From: Chenopodium formosanum | Lineage: Eukaryota; Streptophyta; Magnoliopsida; Caryophyllales; Amaranthaceae | Direction of reading: 5' to 3' | DNA: 64,000 nucleotides | Assembly (NCBI GenBank): GCA_024500155.1 | Contig: CM044867.1 | Span: 27,663,632-27,727,631, forward strand | Notes under the pieces: generated by a model | Seen by the model: the letters and a program-made list of their open reading frames with translations, nothing else | Database searches by the model: none | What the model was told of the DNA's origin: nothing | Made by a program: the position numbers and the translations under genes | Shown here: piece after piece, positions 49,890 to 61,422 of the stretch | How positions within the stretch are numbered: position 1 is the stretch's first letter | How the letters are laid out: each line of letters begins with the position of its first letter

Positions 49890-50616
49890 AAACTCAAGAT
49901 TAATTTCAATTGAACTTCTTTCACTTTTTTTTTAGATTTAATAAAAATATATCAGGTGAAACTTATTTCAAATTATTTAATCTCAAAAAAGTCAAAGTGT
50001 CTACATTTACAATTGTCAATAATAAGAAATATTTACAATTGTCAAAAATAAGAAACTTATTTTGTATGAACTTATCTAAACTTATGTGCCTCAAATAAGT
50101 CAAATGCTATCTATATTCTTATTTGACAAAACTTGTCACTTCTAGCCTTCATCTTATAAGTAGATGGCAATTGTGGAAGCAAAAACAACTTGTCAACTAG
50201 TAGCTTGTAATAAAGGTAGGCAGTCAAAGCACTAGATGTTTATGTTACTAGTATTTGGTAAAGAAAAGTTGTTGGACTTGTACTTTGTAAAATGCAATAA
50301 AACCTATGAATATATGATTAATTGATTAAACACTACTCTACAACTACACATACTAGCATAACGATTGCAAGATGAGTGAACCAATTTCATACTTTGAAAG
50401 CTGCTCGAACATTCATTATTGCAAACATTTCCAAGTATGAGAAGAGACAGTTCCACAAAATTTCAGAATCCAGACATAATATGGATCCTTAGATGATACA
50501 AGGTACCAATGTACCAGTATTTACGGAAATGTCGATATTTACAGGTGGCTGTGAGGTATGTTACAAGTGTGGTACTATATACAGTTCAAGTTAATACATG
50601 ATGTGGCATGGAGGGG

Positions 50617-53600
50617 CTAAAACTCGATGCCACTGTTCAGTTGTACAGAGAACGCAGGTCTGCCAACATTTGAGAGAGGAGTCTCAGCTTTCAGGACAAT
50701 CCCAGTGCTTCCAACATTCCCGTTCCACTTAGACCTACCAAGCTGAAATTTTGCAGCAGAAAAAAGTGTAAATATATGAGCAAAAATAGACGATTTTACA
50801 AGACTGCATTAGAGAGAGAGTAATGTGTCCAGCCACAAGTCATCTTAATCTGAATTTACATTTGTAAATAAATTTAAAATGTAAACTTCCACATTCCATG
50901 CAAAACTTCACCTATAGCTAGATCTTGGGAAAACCCATAACTTACAATATGAAATAATGAATGTATAATTGGTAGTATAATTGTAATAAAAACAATTTCA
51001 TACAAATATAATCAGAGAAGGTTTAATGTTCAAATATTCACATACTAACAGTGTATTATTTTCACCTTTTAAAAAAGTTTCAAATAAATTAGTTCATATA
51101 AGTTCCGAAAATTTAAAATCAATTCAGAAAACAGCAAAACAAGTTAAATTCATCATGGCTATCGCTGATAGCGAGTTAGTTCATCATAGTTATTCATAGG
51201 GACTACCTCTCCTAAAGCTTGTGATGAAGGTCTAACATTTCACATGTTGACGTAGATTCAGAATTTCAGATCTAGGGTTTTCAATGTAAACACCCCAGGA
51301 CTGAAATAACTGAACCATATACATGTAAAAGGCAATCTCTCCCTATCTTGCCATTTATGCCCATGAAAGGTCAGAAAGGGATTTATGCCATTTATGCGCA
51401 GAATGAAAGGTCAGAAAGGGATTTATGCCCATGCCCATACTCATGCCATGTCATGTCATGTCATCAAGGGTACATGACGATAGATGCCTTGTTCAGTAGC
51501 ATATGAGCCTAATAGCTGAAGATGAAATTAGGGAAAAACTAAATGAAGCAATGATAGCCACATACTTCATGAAATATGAAAAGATCATCTTAGGACAGTT
51601 GCAGAACCTAGTACAAAATTAAACTTATACCTATCAATCTCTTATAGTCATTTAACCAGTTTATGCATTCACAAAAATATACTAGAAAATCCATGTGCAC
51701 TCAGTACCATCACCAAAACTACAAGGATACAGATATTTAAAGGGTCTCAAGCTGAATTTCAAAATGCGACCAAGGAAAAAGAGCATTAAAATGAAAGCTA
51801 TGCAGCAAAAGGCAAGAATTAAATAGATAAAGCAACAAAGGTCATTGTGCAACTTACAGATACAGATGCAAACGCAGACGAATATGTTGAGTACGAACAC
51901 CCATAAATGAGATTCAACTTATCCTTGACTGAATGAACAAGTTCTGCCCGTACACCAGGATCACTTCCACCAAATGTAGGACATAGACTAACAAATAAAA
52001 ATAAGAGGTATTTTAGTAGATATAATGAGAAATCCCATGATTTGAACCCTAAAGCTGTAGAAGTGAAAAAATACAACAGTGCCAATCTTCATGTCTAAAA
52101 TCTGATATGACGCTATCCAGTAGCCATTGTGATAAGGAAACTGCCACAGCAACAGGATACAACTAATAACCTCTTCAATTTTCAAATATCTAAAGTTTAA
52201 AAGAAACTCTTAATCAGGAAATCCTCATGTCTAAAATTAATACCAGTAAACTACTCTTACATCTTAAATTCTTAATAGAATTATAAATAATACAAACTTT
52301 CATAATCAGAAACTACTTCCCTTTGCATGTTTGAGCTATCCAAGGCACTTGTTTACCACTCCTATTAGGTTTAAGCCCATAAACAAAAAATTAATCCACT
52401 ATCAGATTATCGGAAAAGTGAAGCATTCTATCTTGTTTTAAATCCACCCTAAGCAGCACTACATCGACAAACCAAGCCTCGGTACATGAAGCTATAATCC
52501 TAGGATAGAGGTAGTACAGCATGAAAACCATAATCAGATTTCACTGGAATCCAGACAGGATCTGAAAATAATGAAAACACGAGGGAAAGTGTAAGGATAC
52601 AAGGAAGTTCATACTTACTTAAATTGAATGGTTGGCCTCACCAAGAGACCGGAACGCTTCCAAGCCAAGTCTTGTGCAAAACCAAGTGTAAATGATCTAT
52701 CAGGCAACTGTATCATTGGAGTAATTTGTGTTCCCCATTTATTCTGCAAACACCAATAAAATAAATTAGAAACCAGCTGAAGAGAACAGGATATTTAAAA
52801 AATAAATGGGGAAAAGGCAAAATAATGTTGAACAAGCCTCTAACCAACCTTGCAAGAGAAACTGAACCTCATTTCACCAGGGTATTGACCCTGAGCTTGA
52901 AGCAAACCCACACAAATAGGAAGAAATGCACTAGTGGTTAGTCCCTCCCCTGCTACATAAGTAAGCTGCCCGTTTGGAAACTGTAGATCCATGAATGACT
53001 GCAAGGCAAAGCACATAAAGGAAAATTTTAGAGACTATTTAAAACAAACAGCATTACATAACACATTAACCATCCTTCATGTACAGAATTCATCCAATAG
53101 CAGGGACTGTAACAAAAGGAATCCTAATAACAAAATTTTCCGAGAAGACAAGATAAGCTTCATTACAACAAATGAATTAAGTAATAAACCATAGAATAAG
53201 ATATCTTGATGGCACTCCAGTAATAAACCATATATCTAAGTCATCTTACAAGTACAAAATTAAGCACGGATTGTTATCACCAAATACCTTTAACCATATA
53301 GAGTATACAGTATACTGTTGGTTCATACACAATGTTTTGTGCAAACTAAAAAAATTATAGAGAAAAACCATTTCGCTCAACTTTAGGCATTGGTTCATAG
53401 TTTCCAGGTCCAATCTCATGATATTAATAAAATGAGGAGAAATATATTAATTTTATAAAATAAATAACCAGCAATTTTAACTACTGTTAATCAGCAAAAG
53501 GTCATGAAGAGATGATGCAAACTTGTCGTTATATTCAGAGACAAGTGATTTGTTCAGTACAAAAAATCTACTACCACTTCAATTTTTTCACCTAAGTTCT

Positions 53601-56600
53601 TTGAATGTGATCATTGCTCAATTTAAAAAAGCATCTCTAACTAAAATGACAACTAGTGGTGTTATGTACGCATTCTGTTGCACCATATCACTAAACTAAC
53701 TAGAATACATTACTGCTTATAATAATATCTTCAAGTATCATTGGTTTTACCTTTCATGCTAATTGAGCTGCAATTTTCAAAACACTTGAATACAAAAATG
53801 AATAACAAAGTAACACGGAGCCTGTGAATCCTGTTAAGCTAGCAAGGGCAATCACTAAAAACAATCGCAGTACAAAAACTACTGTATTCCATTATTTTTC
53901 ATACAATACTCAGTCCTCTCTTCCTTACTCTTGACATAAAAAGAAACCTCTTCTTTAACCATGTGCTTCCTTACAGGAGAAATAACAGATGCTTCAAAGT
54001 AAAATAACAACTTAACAAGGTAGATTAACTACAGCTTGAAGGAATTAAAACCCTTCAAAATAAAACAAATGTAACATCTCAATATCTCATATGAAATGCC
54101 TTCGAATTTATGCCAGAAGAGTTGAACTTACACACGCCAAAGGATTGAGACAGATCATTGACATCAAAAGCCACCTTCTGTGCTTAGTCCATACTGCTGG
54201 ACATAGGGAGTGCAAACCATTCTAAAAACAAATGCAACAAATAGGCAATTAAAATCCATCTGGAAAACTAAAAGAAACTTGTTACAGAGAAAACCTATAA
54301 TCATACATATCTAGGTAAATTGGTGGTTGAAGGGTCAATTAAACACCTTTTCTTTCTAATACAAGTTTTAGGCTGCATATGTATGAACACCCCCCCCCCC
54401 CCCACCCCTCTTTTTTCAAGCAGAAGGCAACTTGCACCTGTAGTCTATTAATAGTGTAAGAAATCCATAGTTGATTAGAATTAATAAAGTTGAACCATGA
54501 TTTCAAAAGCTCAAAAAGACCTCAAGTCAAGGCTTTAAAAGTGGGTTAGAGAGAGATGCATCAAAAGTTTTGCAAGAATGCTTATAAATCATTTAAGAAT
54601 ATATTTCATCCACTTTTAATTAATTAAACATTCTGAATCAAAGTAGGAAATAGAGATGAACTGAAGAAATGGATCAAAATCAGGTTAAATAGCTTGTTTT
54701 GGAGCACTGAGGCACATTGCCAAACCTCATGAAGCAGAGAGATTAGGATCACCATGCGACATACAAGATTGCTTTTTGAAGTGAGCAAAGAAAACCCAAT
54801 TGTGATTTATAGATTATTATGATAGGGTAGTTTCATAGAAATAATGTATTCATATTCACCTTATCAACTATGTTTTATAAGTAAGACACAGACAAAGATC
54901 AGAACGCACCTTCCTATCATAACCATACCAAAGCAAGTGTTGCTTTGATAGATGAACTGGCAAAAGAAGTGTTGTATCACGAATAAAGAGAAGAGGTCCA
55001 AGCTGGACTAGAAACAAAGACGAATTCTGAGTTCCTGACGTAGAGCTACCACTTGATGCCTCAAGTCTCCATAGATCACCACGTGCAACAACAGAGCTTT
55101 GAACATCGCGGGTTCTACTGTCATAAGCAGATGTCACATTTACAGTCCCCTGTGTACACAAATAATAAGATGTTTCAGAGACAAGGTCAAGAACCAAGAC
55201 AGAGCAACATATCTACCTTCTACGTATCATGTGTGCTTATACGAAATCATTGTAGCACAACTTATTTGTAAGTGTGTCAAAACTTATATAAATTGTGGCA
55301 AAACTTATATTTATTGCAGCAAAACTTATTTTGACTGAATTTATTTTCTTTAAACTTATTTGGTCTGAAATTATCAAACTTATCTTAACTAAATAAAAAC
55401 ATTCTTTCTAAATAAATAATAACATTTTCAACAGAATGGGGCCTAAAACAACAAACTGGATATCTTCCTAAAGATGGTCCAGGTCCAAAACATTCACAGA
55501 AACCCAAGCTATAGGCAATGGTAAATCGACAAATTTTTATGTTGAAAGGATTGGTAGGATAATACCTGTTGTTCTTTATTTTAAATGTCGGCAAACAATT
55601 GATAAGTGTAAGAATTTGACTAATAGAAAAAGGTAAAATTATCAAGGAAAAGCAAAAACAAACTCATCACTATACCAATATAAGATATGAAAAAGCAATA
55701 TAACAGCCGCATAGCCTACTACATCAAAATGCCACATGAGAAAAAAAAATAGTGATTTATATCACTCTGAAGTCAGAAATCTGATTCTCTACCATCTAAA
55801 CCTTAAACCAATCACTTTAGAACAAAGAATTATATCAGAATGCTTGGGCAAGCAAAGCAAACATTTCGCAAAGCTGCTACACTGAGCCTATACAGGTCAC
55901 CTCAAGAGCTACCTTTAGTACTGTACCCTACCCCCGAACCAGCAGAGCAATATCATCATAAATTTGACATTAAAAACAATTTAACTACAAGTAGTACAAG
56001 TATTATATCAATGAAAAAATTAAGCTAAAACGAACTTCGTTCCACACCATCAAATTAAAACTATAGGTAAACAAAAACAATACTATATCATAGACAGTGT
56101 AGTATACCTGAGATTTACCGAAAAGACCGGCAATTTTAAGGTTAAACCCCGAAAGCTCTTCATCAGCAACTCCATCAACACCGGCTTCGGATTTCTCAGA
56201 AAACCTTAAATCCCCCCATTGCTCTGCCAATGAACCCAATTCCTCCCTAACCAATATACTCATATCACTCCTCTCCCCACCATTAACAGCATGATGAAGC
56301 TTCACCATACCCTTATCACTATCATTATGAATAAATGGCACGGGAATCGATCAAAAAAACTGCTGAACCAACCCATTAACACAAGCCCCAAAATCAGCCC
56401 CAGCTTGCCCTATCCTATTCCCAATATCAAAAATCCCAGTAATCCCAGAATTATCAATTGCAAGCCCAAAATCCCTGGGCACAAAATTCTGGGTAGGAAA
56501 CTCGAATTCGACATCGAAGAGCTTAGTACTGGGAGGATTAGGCCACGCAAATGAAGGCGGCGCAATATGCGATTGAATCAACCCAGTAAAACCTTGTGCT

Positions 56601-56671
56601 AGCTTATCAGCCAAGTCTTGGCCGTGTCGCTGCACCTCTTCCCAAGCTTCAAACGACCTCTCCACCGACAT
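50617..56671 (-). CDS. Seven-exon gene of unknown function, in-frame TGA in exon 1 (copy 2)
   Basis: I do not recognise the family. Exons on the minus strand, with GT/AG borders and consistent frame, are 56671-56108, 55149-54910, 54221-54132, 52998-52849, 52743-52619, 51987-51858 and 50742-50617. Five of the six junctions are phase 0, and the total would be 474 residues. The N-terminus (MSVERSFEAWEEVQRHGQDL) looks helical and carries no obvious signal peptide. The C-terminal two-thirds alternates short polar/hydrophobic strands with many Gly and Ser, ending SVQLNSGIEF. This would suit a membrane beta-barrel such as an organelle outer-membrane protein, which is inference only. Codon 107 is TGA (56351-56353) in an otherwise open exon. 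The frame continues unchanged on both sides, so a CGA-to-TGA transition or a base-call error is likelier than an indel. If real, both copies in this window are broken. Confidence 0.72.
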
Positions 56672-57163
56672 TCGCCGCCGAATTCAATCCTCTTCTTCCT
56701 CTCTCCACCCCAGAAAAATTAATCACAACCAACAAAATATTACGAATTGAACATTCAAAACGATGAAGAATCGAAATGAAATTCGATAATCTGAGGTGAA
56801 ATGGGGAAGTTAGGGTTTATATTGGGGGGAGTTTGGGGGAAGAAGAAGGAGAAGATAAGAGTGAGAAAGGAGTGATGGGCGGAGGGCGAAAAAAGTCGGC
56901 GAGAGAGAAGGGGAGGAGAGCGCGGTTAAAGCGGTGTTGACACGTTTTTAGGAAGAAATTATTTTTTGTGGATTGAGAAACTAATTTTGGAAAATATAAA
57001 TAAATAAAAATAAAAAATAAAAAATAAAATTTATTTGTGTTTGTGTTTAAGGTTAGGGAACATGATTGGAGTTTTGCATTTTTTTTTTTTTTCTGAGATG
57101 GAAATTAACGGATAATGATGGGATGTTAAAAAAAATGTGGGATTGATTTAAATTTAGATAGGT
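56672..57163 (-). promoter_or_regulatory. 5' UTR and promoter region of the seven-exon gene (copy 2 only)
   Basis: The sequence just upstream of the ATG at 56671 is missing from copy 1, which resumes at 57164. It holds purine-rich GA tracts at 56829-56935 on the plus strand (CT-rich on the gene's strand), as is common near plant transcription starts. No specific element was identified. Confidence 0.45.
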
Positions 57164-57173
57164 TGTGAACTTG

Positions 57174-57404
57174 TGAGGTGTTTGTAGGCGAATTGATTTG
57201 TTTTTGAACAATTAAAGTATTTTTAAGTTTAAGTTAAATTGGATAATGGATAAGCACGGGACTAATGTGTTGTACTAGTATTTAAATTTAGATATGTTAT
57301 GAGGTGTTTTTAGGCGAATTGATGTGTTTTTGTACTGTTTTTTGTATTTTTAGGACCAAGTTAAATTGGATAATGGATAAGTACGGGATTCGTGTGTTGT
57401 AATT
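57174..57404. repeat. Two-unit 126-bp imperfect tandem duplication (copy 2)
   Basis: Counterpart of 21101-21331. The first unit starts at 57174 and the second at about 57300. Confidence 0.75.
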
Positions 57405-57540
57405 GGACTATTTGCTTTAAAAATGTGGTTTTTTTTTTGATAATTTTACAAGGAGTTTTTTAAACCTATAAATTCAAATTTAGTGGAAAATTTGAACTAA
57501 AAAAAAGTAATGTCATCAAATATATATACTTTTAAAAGAA

Positions 57541-57574
57541 ACTAGTCGTTGGTGTGCGCGTCACGCGTGCGCAC
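57541..57574 (-). mobile_element. Possible Helitron 3' terminus (copy 2)
   Basis: CTAGT (57541-57545 on the minus strand) lies beside a GTGCGC/GCGCAC hairpin (57554-57574). The loop differs by one base from copy 1 and the adjoining C run is shorter. Confidence 0.35.
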
Positions 57575-58668
57575 CCCCTTCCTCCCCCCCCCCCCAATTT
57601 TGCAAAAGGTAATTAGTGAAAAACATTTTTAATGTATTGTTTATGAATTTTTTAATAAGCCGATTAGCATATATCCAATTATAAATTAAACAATCAACCA
57701 ATGAGTAATGTTACTCAACCATCAGCCGCAAATATTTTCCGATTTGTAGGAATTCAAGCTTTTCTTAAAAATGAAGCTCCAAGGAGTTAATTGTGGCAAA
57801 AAATTATCATTTTAATTTGAATTCCCAATTAACTATATTAGCATAATAATTTTTTTTTTTTGACGAAAGAATGAAATTACTCATAGCTTCATACATGCAA
57901 ATCACATTTGAAAAACATGGTCAGTACATTAGCTTGTATGCATTTGATTTACATTTTGCATAGACATTGAGAATGAAACTATTTTACAAAGAGAAGTTGC
58001 ACAGGCTGCCCATATATACAACATATTCAATGTAAATGCAATGCCTAAGACAGTTGGACATCAAGACCAATTCATGTGATGGCAAATTGTAATGCAAAAA
58101 ATAAATTAGGGCATCAATTAATGATATAGAAAATAGACTTATTTTCATAGTTTCCATGCTTGACTATGCCTAATTGAAGTATCCATTGACAGTTATATCT
58201 ACCAAAATCTCCACTAATAGCCAAGAAACCTGTTGCCTACTCTTCTGATAAAACGGCTCGTGTCGTTATCAACTTATCATCAACCTTTGAAAAATTGAGA
58301 GAAGTTATTCTCCACCATCGAAGAGACATAATGCAAGATGAAGTACCATTCTAGAGAAAAATAACTCTACATTACATCCTCTTTCCTTGACGATGCAAGA
58401 TAAAGTAGCCAAAGCAAATGCTATGTTTACAAAAGGGCATTTCTCCCCCAAAAAATCAAACATTCGTCGGCCAGAACTGATATTGCTACACTCAGCTTTA
58501 TTACATGGGAACTTTGAATCACTTTACGCACTGTATACAAATTAAGACAAAATGGAAGGATGCATTAATATTTCTAATCTCAGTTACCATTAGCACCTTT
58601 GATTTTAAACCAACAAAGGACTTCTTGAAGTGAATATAGAAGCAAGAAGATTAAAGGCAAAATATTCA

Positions 58669-58848
58669 TTACTGCAATGAAAACTTAGTAATCGTTATAC
58701 AATCATAATTCATATAATCAGGGTTGTCACAAAGGCCAAGTTTTGAAAGAACAAAGCAATAGGACTCCAAGTCAGTTCTCCTCAGATATTTCAACAGCTT
58801 CATCCTTTTGATGCACCTTTGCTTGCAATCCTCGACGAGAGTGCTTAT
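58669..58848 (-). pseudogene. Last exon of a uS15-type ribosomal protein gene, orphaned (copy 2)
   Basis: Counterpart of 22585-22764 with the same open frame and the KLLKYLRRTD and LGLCDNPDY motifs. The region to the left has a 16-bp insertion (58485-58500) absent from copy 1. No upstream exon was found before the truncated Gypsy fragment at about 59910. Confidence 0.6.
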
Positions 58849-59903
58849 CTTAGAGCAAAATAATAACGTAATTGTTAGCTACCAAACAATTCACATAAAG
58901 TGAAAAACATTATGTCATTTCTTTACAGTCACTGCCCTAGACATAAAATTTTCATACACGAAAGCCAAAGAATCAGACATAATGCTAAGGTATAGACCAC
59001 ACTCGCACACCAAACTGCTACCCTAGACATAAATTTTCATACAAGAATTGAAGTTTGTGTACACTAAACAAACAGCATAAGAACTTTGTGGAAAATTACT
59101 GGATGAATTAGTGGCACAAGTTTTGGCTTCCATCCAAAAGGCAATAATGCCGAGCAACATTCCTTCTTGTTGCCACATAAAACCCAAATCCTAACTTTTT
59201 TTTGCCACATAAGTCATAAGACCATACTATTCCTTCAGCAACTCGCCATTCACCCAAATTAAATACATAAGTAAAAGACACCGAATCTAAAACTGTATGT
59301 TTATTTGACTGATCGATAGATTAATTCATACAAAAGAGAGAAATTTAGATCTCTCCTCTGTGATATCAATAGCACAATCTTCTACTTTCAGATACGAAAC
59401 AAAGTTAAATGAAATTCTAATTTCTATTACACTCCAGTTTGACAATAATACCTTTTACCATCAACCCCAACAAAAGAAACAATAGAAATCCCAGAACTAT
59501 CTTTATGCAAAGTACTCACCTAGCAAACCGATTTCATGAAACAAAAGGGCCCAAAAACGTCCATCACATAATGCTTTTACTTAGACATCCATCAAAGGTA
59601 ATAAAGTCGGAGTGACTAAGCATGATCAAGCATCAACTATGTAACAACAACTATCCCACTAGTTTTAGAAACACATCTAAAATAAAGATCCTTTAAAAGA
59701 AATAATAAAGAGAAAATTACGAATATGACAATGGCTACAAGTTTAGCGTTCAAATATGTAGATGTTCCTATCTCCCTGCCTCCCCCTCTTTCTCTTATCT
59801 CCCATGTATCACAAGGTTGGGAAATTTTTTTCTACTTGCTTGCAATACTAAACTTTATAAAAAGTCTTTGTAATAATAAAGAGAAAATTACGAATATGAC
59901 ACT

Positions 59904-59907
<4 letters not shown>

Positions 59908-59936
<29 letters not shown>

Positions 59937-59995
59937 AGTAACCTTCAATTAGAACACTTGCATATTGAAACAATTTTTTTCTTTTGCTCCTTTTT
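59908..59995 (-). mobile_element. Stub of an Athila-like element at the end of copy 2
   Basis: A poly-T run plus about 60 bp (GAGTAACCTTCAATTAGAA onward) match the internal element sequence at 23845-23904 and 29792 onward, then stop at 59995. Confidence 0.75.
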
Positions 59996-60038
59996 GTGGA
60001 TTGAGAAACTAATTTTGGAAAATATAAATAAATAAAAA
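59996..60038. repeat. 43-bp templated fragment identical to 56968-57010
   Basis: GTGGATTGAGAAACTAATTT and the following 23 bases are identical to a stretch just upstream of the seven-exon gene in copy 2, in the same orientation. Both sites are preceded by TTTTT. It lies exactly at the breakpoint ending copy 2. Confidence 0.85.
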
Positions 60039-60855
60039 AAAAAAAAAAATTAAATTACCTCCCCCTGCACCACCGTTGAAACCACCTCCTTCCATATCCA
60101 CAAGAGCGCAATAAACCCCCTGCGGAAGGAGGGTGGCCGTTGTTGCTCCACCAACGAACCAGCCCGAACAGCCGCCTATCCCCCACACTTTGCGTCGTCG
60201 TTTTACCCTTCCCCGAAACCCCCTCCAATTCCCCAACACAACCACCGAAACCCCAAGTTCGCAGCCATGGAAACCCTCACCGAAACCCCAAAATCGCAGC
60301 CACCATTACCCAAAATCGCAAATTCATGGAAGTCACGCTAATTCAGGGGCGGGTCAGTTGTTTTCGGGATTAAGGGAGGGGTTTCAAGTGAATTACGTGA
60401 CGGTATGCCAGCCCGGAGTTCGTGGCTGGGGAATTGAGAGGAGAGAGAATGAAAAGGAGTTACGTTTGGGTGGATTTCGTGGTTGGGGTCAGATTTCATG
60501 CCTGGTGGCCGGAAATTGTGGCTAGTGGCTGAAATTCGTGGTTGGTGGTCGGGTTTCTTGGCTGGCCGGATTTCATGGCTAGTGGCTGGCCTCCGTGGTT
60601 GGTGGTTGGATTCAAGGCTTTTATGATTTTTTTTTTTAATTTTGTTGTTTTTTTTATTAAGTTTTTTTAACTAATTAACTTGCAACACGTGTCACTTTAA
60701 TCTAAAAAAAATTAACCCATTCAACCGGTAACCGGTATTTGGGATTGAAGAAAAAGAAAACCCTTAAAGTTCGGATTATTCCAGAATAATCCAAAGTTGG
60801 GATTATTCTAGGAAAATGCATGAAAATTGGGATTATTATTTCTAATTTTTCCAAA

Positions 60856-60858
<3 letters not shown>
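60039..60858. other. Low-complexity, TGG-rich non-genic DNA
   Basis: After an A-rich tract, 60050-60330 is C-rich and 60410-60615 is made of degenerate GTGGTTGGTGG / GGCTGGCCGGATTTC units. Later, GGATTATT recurs (60772-60841). The ORFs here are proline- and glycine-biased artefacts of composition. No gene is called. Confidence 0.45.

Positions 60859-60938
<80 letters not shown>
60859..60938. repeat. (AT)n microsatellite, about 40 units
   Basis: About 80 bp of uninterrupted AT dinucleotides. The encoded Tyr-Ile repeats are meaningless. Length is likely to be polymorphic and assembly-sensitive. Confidence 0.95.
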
Positions 60939-60943
<5 letters not shown>

Positions 60944-60976
60944 GTTATGAATTTATTAACTAGAAAAATAATTCCT

Positions 60977-61054
60977 TGGCCATTCCCAAATGAAAAAATG
61001 GCCGTAACAATAGGATGGCCATTCCCAAATGAAAAAATGGCCATAACAATAGGA
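60977..61054. repeat. 39-bp tandem duplication
   Basis: Two units (60977-61015 and 61016-61054) begin TGGCCATTCCCAAATG and differ at one base (GTAACA versus ATAACA). They lie just downstream of the ABCB stop codon. Confidence 0.9.
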
Positions 61055-61065
61055 GGTGCATGAGG

Positions 61066-61422
61066 CTAAGAGACAGCGACACTTATATGAAGAGCAAAAA
61101 AGGAAGCATATAGTCCATCCTTTATACGAATTAGAGTTTCATGCTTCCCTTTCTCTAAAATAACTCCATTCTTGACCACCGCAATCACATCAGCATTCTT
61201 TATTGTAGACAACCTATGAGCAACAACAATAGTAGTACAGTTTACTTTGACTTGTTCCAATGCATCTTGTACTACTCTTTCAGATTCAGCATCAAGCGCA
61301 CTTGTAGCTTCATCCAATAGAAGTATTTTCGGATTCTTTATTATGGCTCGTGCAATTGCAACTCTTTGTTTTTGGCCTCCTGATAGTTGTACCCCTCTTT
61401 TCCCAACAACAGTATCATAGCC
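61066..61422 (-). CDS. Last exon of an ABCB-type (MDR/P-glycoprotein) transporter
   Basis: The exon encodes the end of the second nucleotide-binding domain of a plant ABC transporter of subfamily B, membrane pumps for auxin, alkaloids and other organic compounds. After a TTTAG acceptor (61423-61427), 118 codons give GYDTVVGKRG, the ABC signature LSGGQKQRVA, Walker B LLLDEATSALD, the H-loop VVAHRLS and a normal short C-terminus, then TAG. Walker A and the membrane segments belong to exons that should lie further right. None was found before 64000, where the intron space is filled by transposon-like DNA, so the gene is either very long-introned or a fragment. Confidence 0.85.
   Translation of the reverse strand, partial: GYDTVVGKRGVQLSGGQKQRVAIARAIIKNPKILLLDEATSALDAESERVVQDALEQVKVNCTTIVVAHRLSTIKNADVIAVVKNGVILEKGKHETLIRIKDGLYASFFALHISVAVS

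Larger units (their letters stand above)
34900..59995. repeat. Copy 2 of the large direct segmental duplication
   Basis: This copy begins in the 3' region downstream of PEX7 and runs to a poly-T tract plus about 65 bp of Gypsy sequence, where it is cut and joined to foreign sequence at 59996. It carries the fuller version of the seven-exon gene (exon 1 at 56108-56671) but also holds sequencing-adapter sequence at 39458-39547. In copy 1 the same Gypsy fragment continues into a large element, so the Gypsy junction predates the duplication and the right end of copy 2 was trimmed afterwards. Confidence 0.95.

Noticed and set aside
56351..56353. TGA read as selenocysteine
   Set aside because: Land plants lack the selenocysteine machinery, and no SECIS-like element is expected; a nonsense change or base error is simpler.
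60133..60525. 130-codon proline/glycine-rich plus-strand ORF
   Set aside because: Composition-driven open frame in C-rich then TGG-rich repeat DNA, with no domain and no splice context.
60827..61063. ORFs encoding long Tyr-Ile repeats
   Set aside because: Translation of the (AT)n microsatellite.
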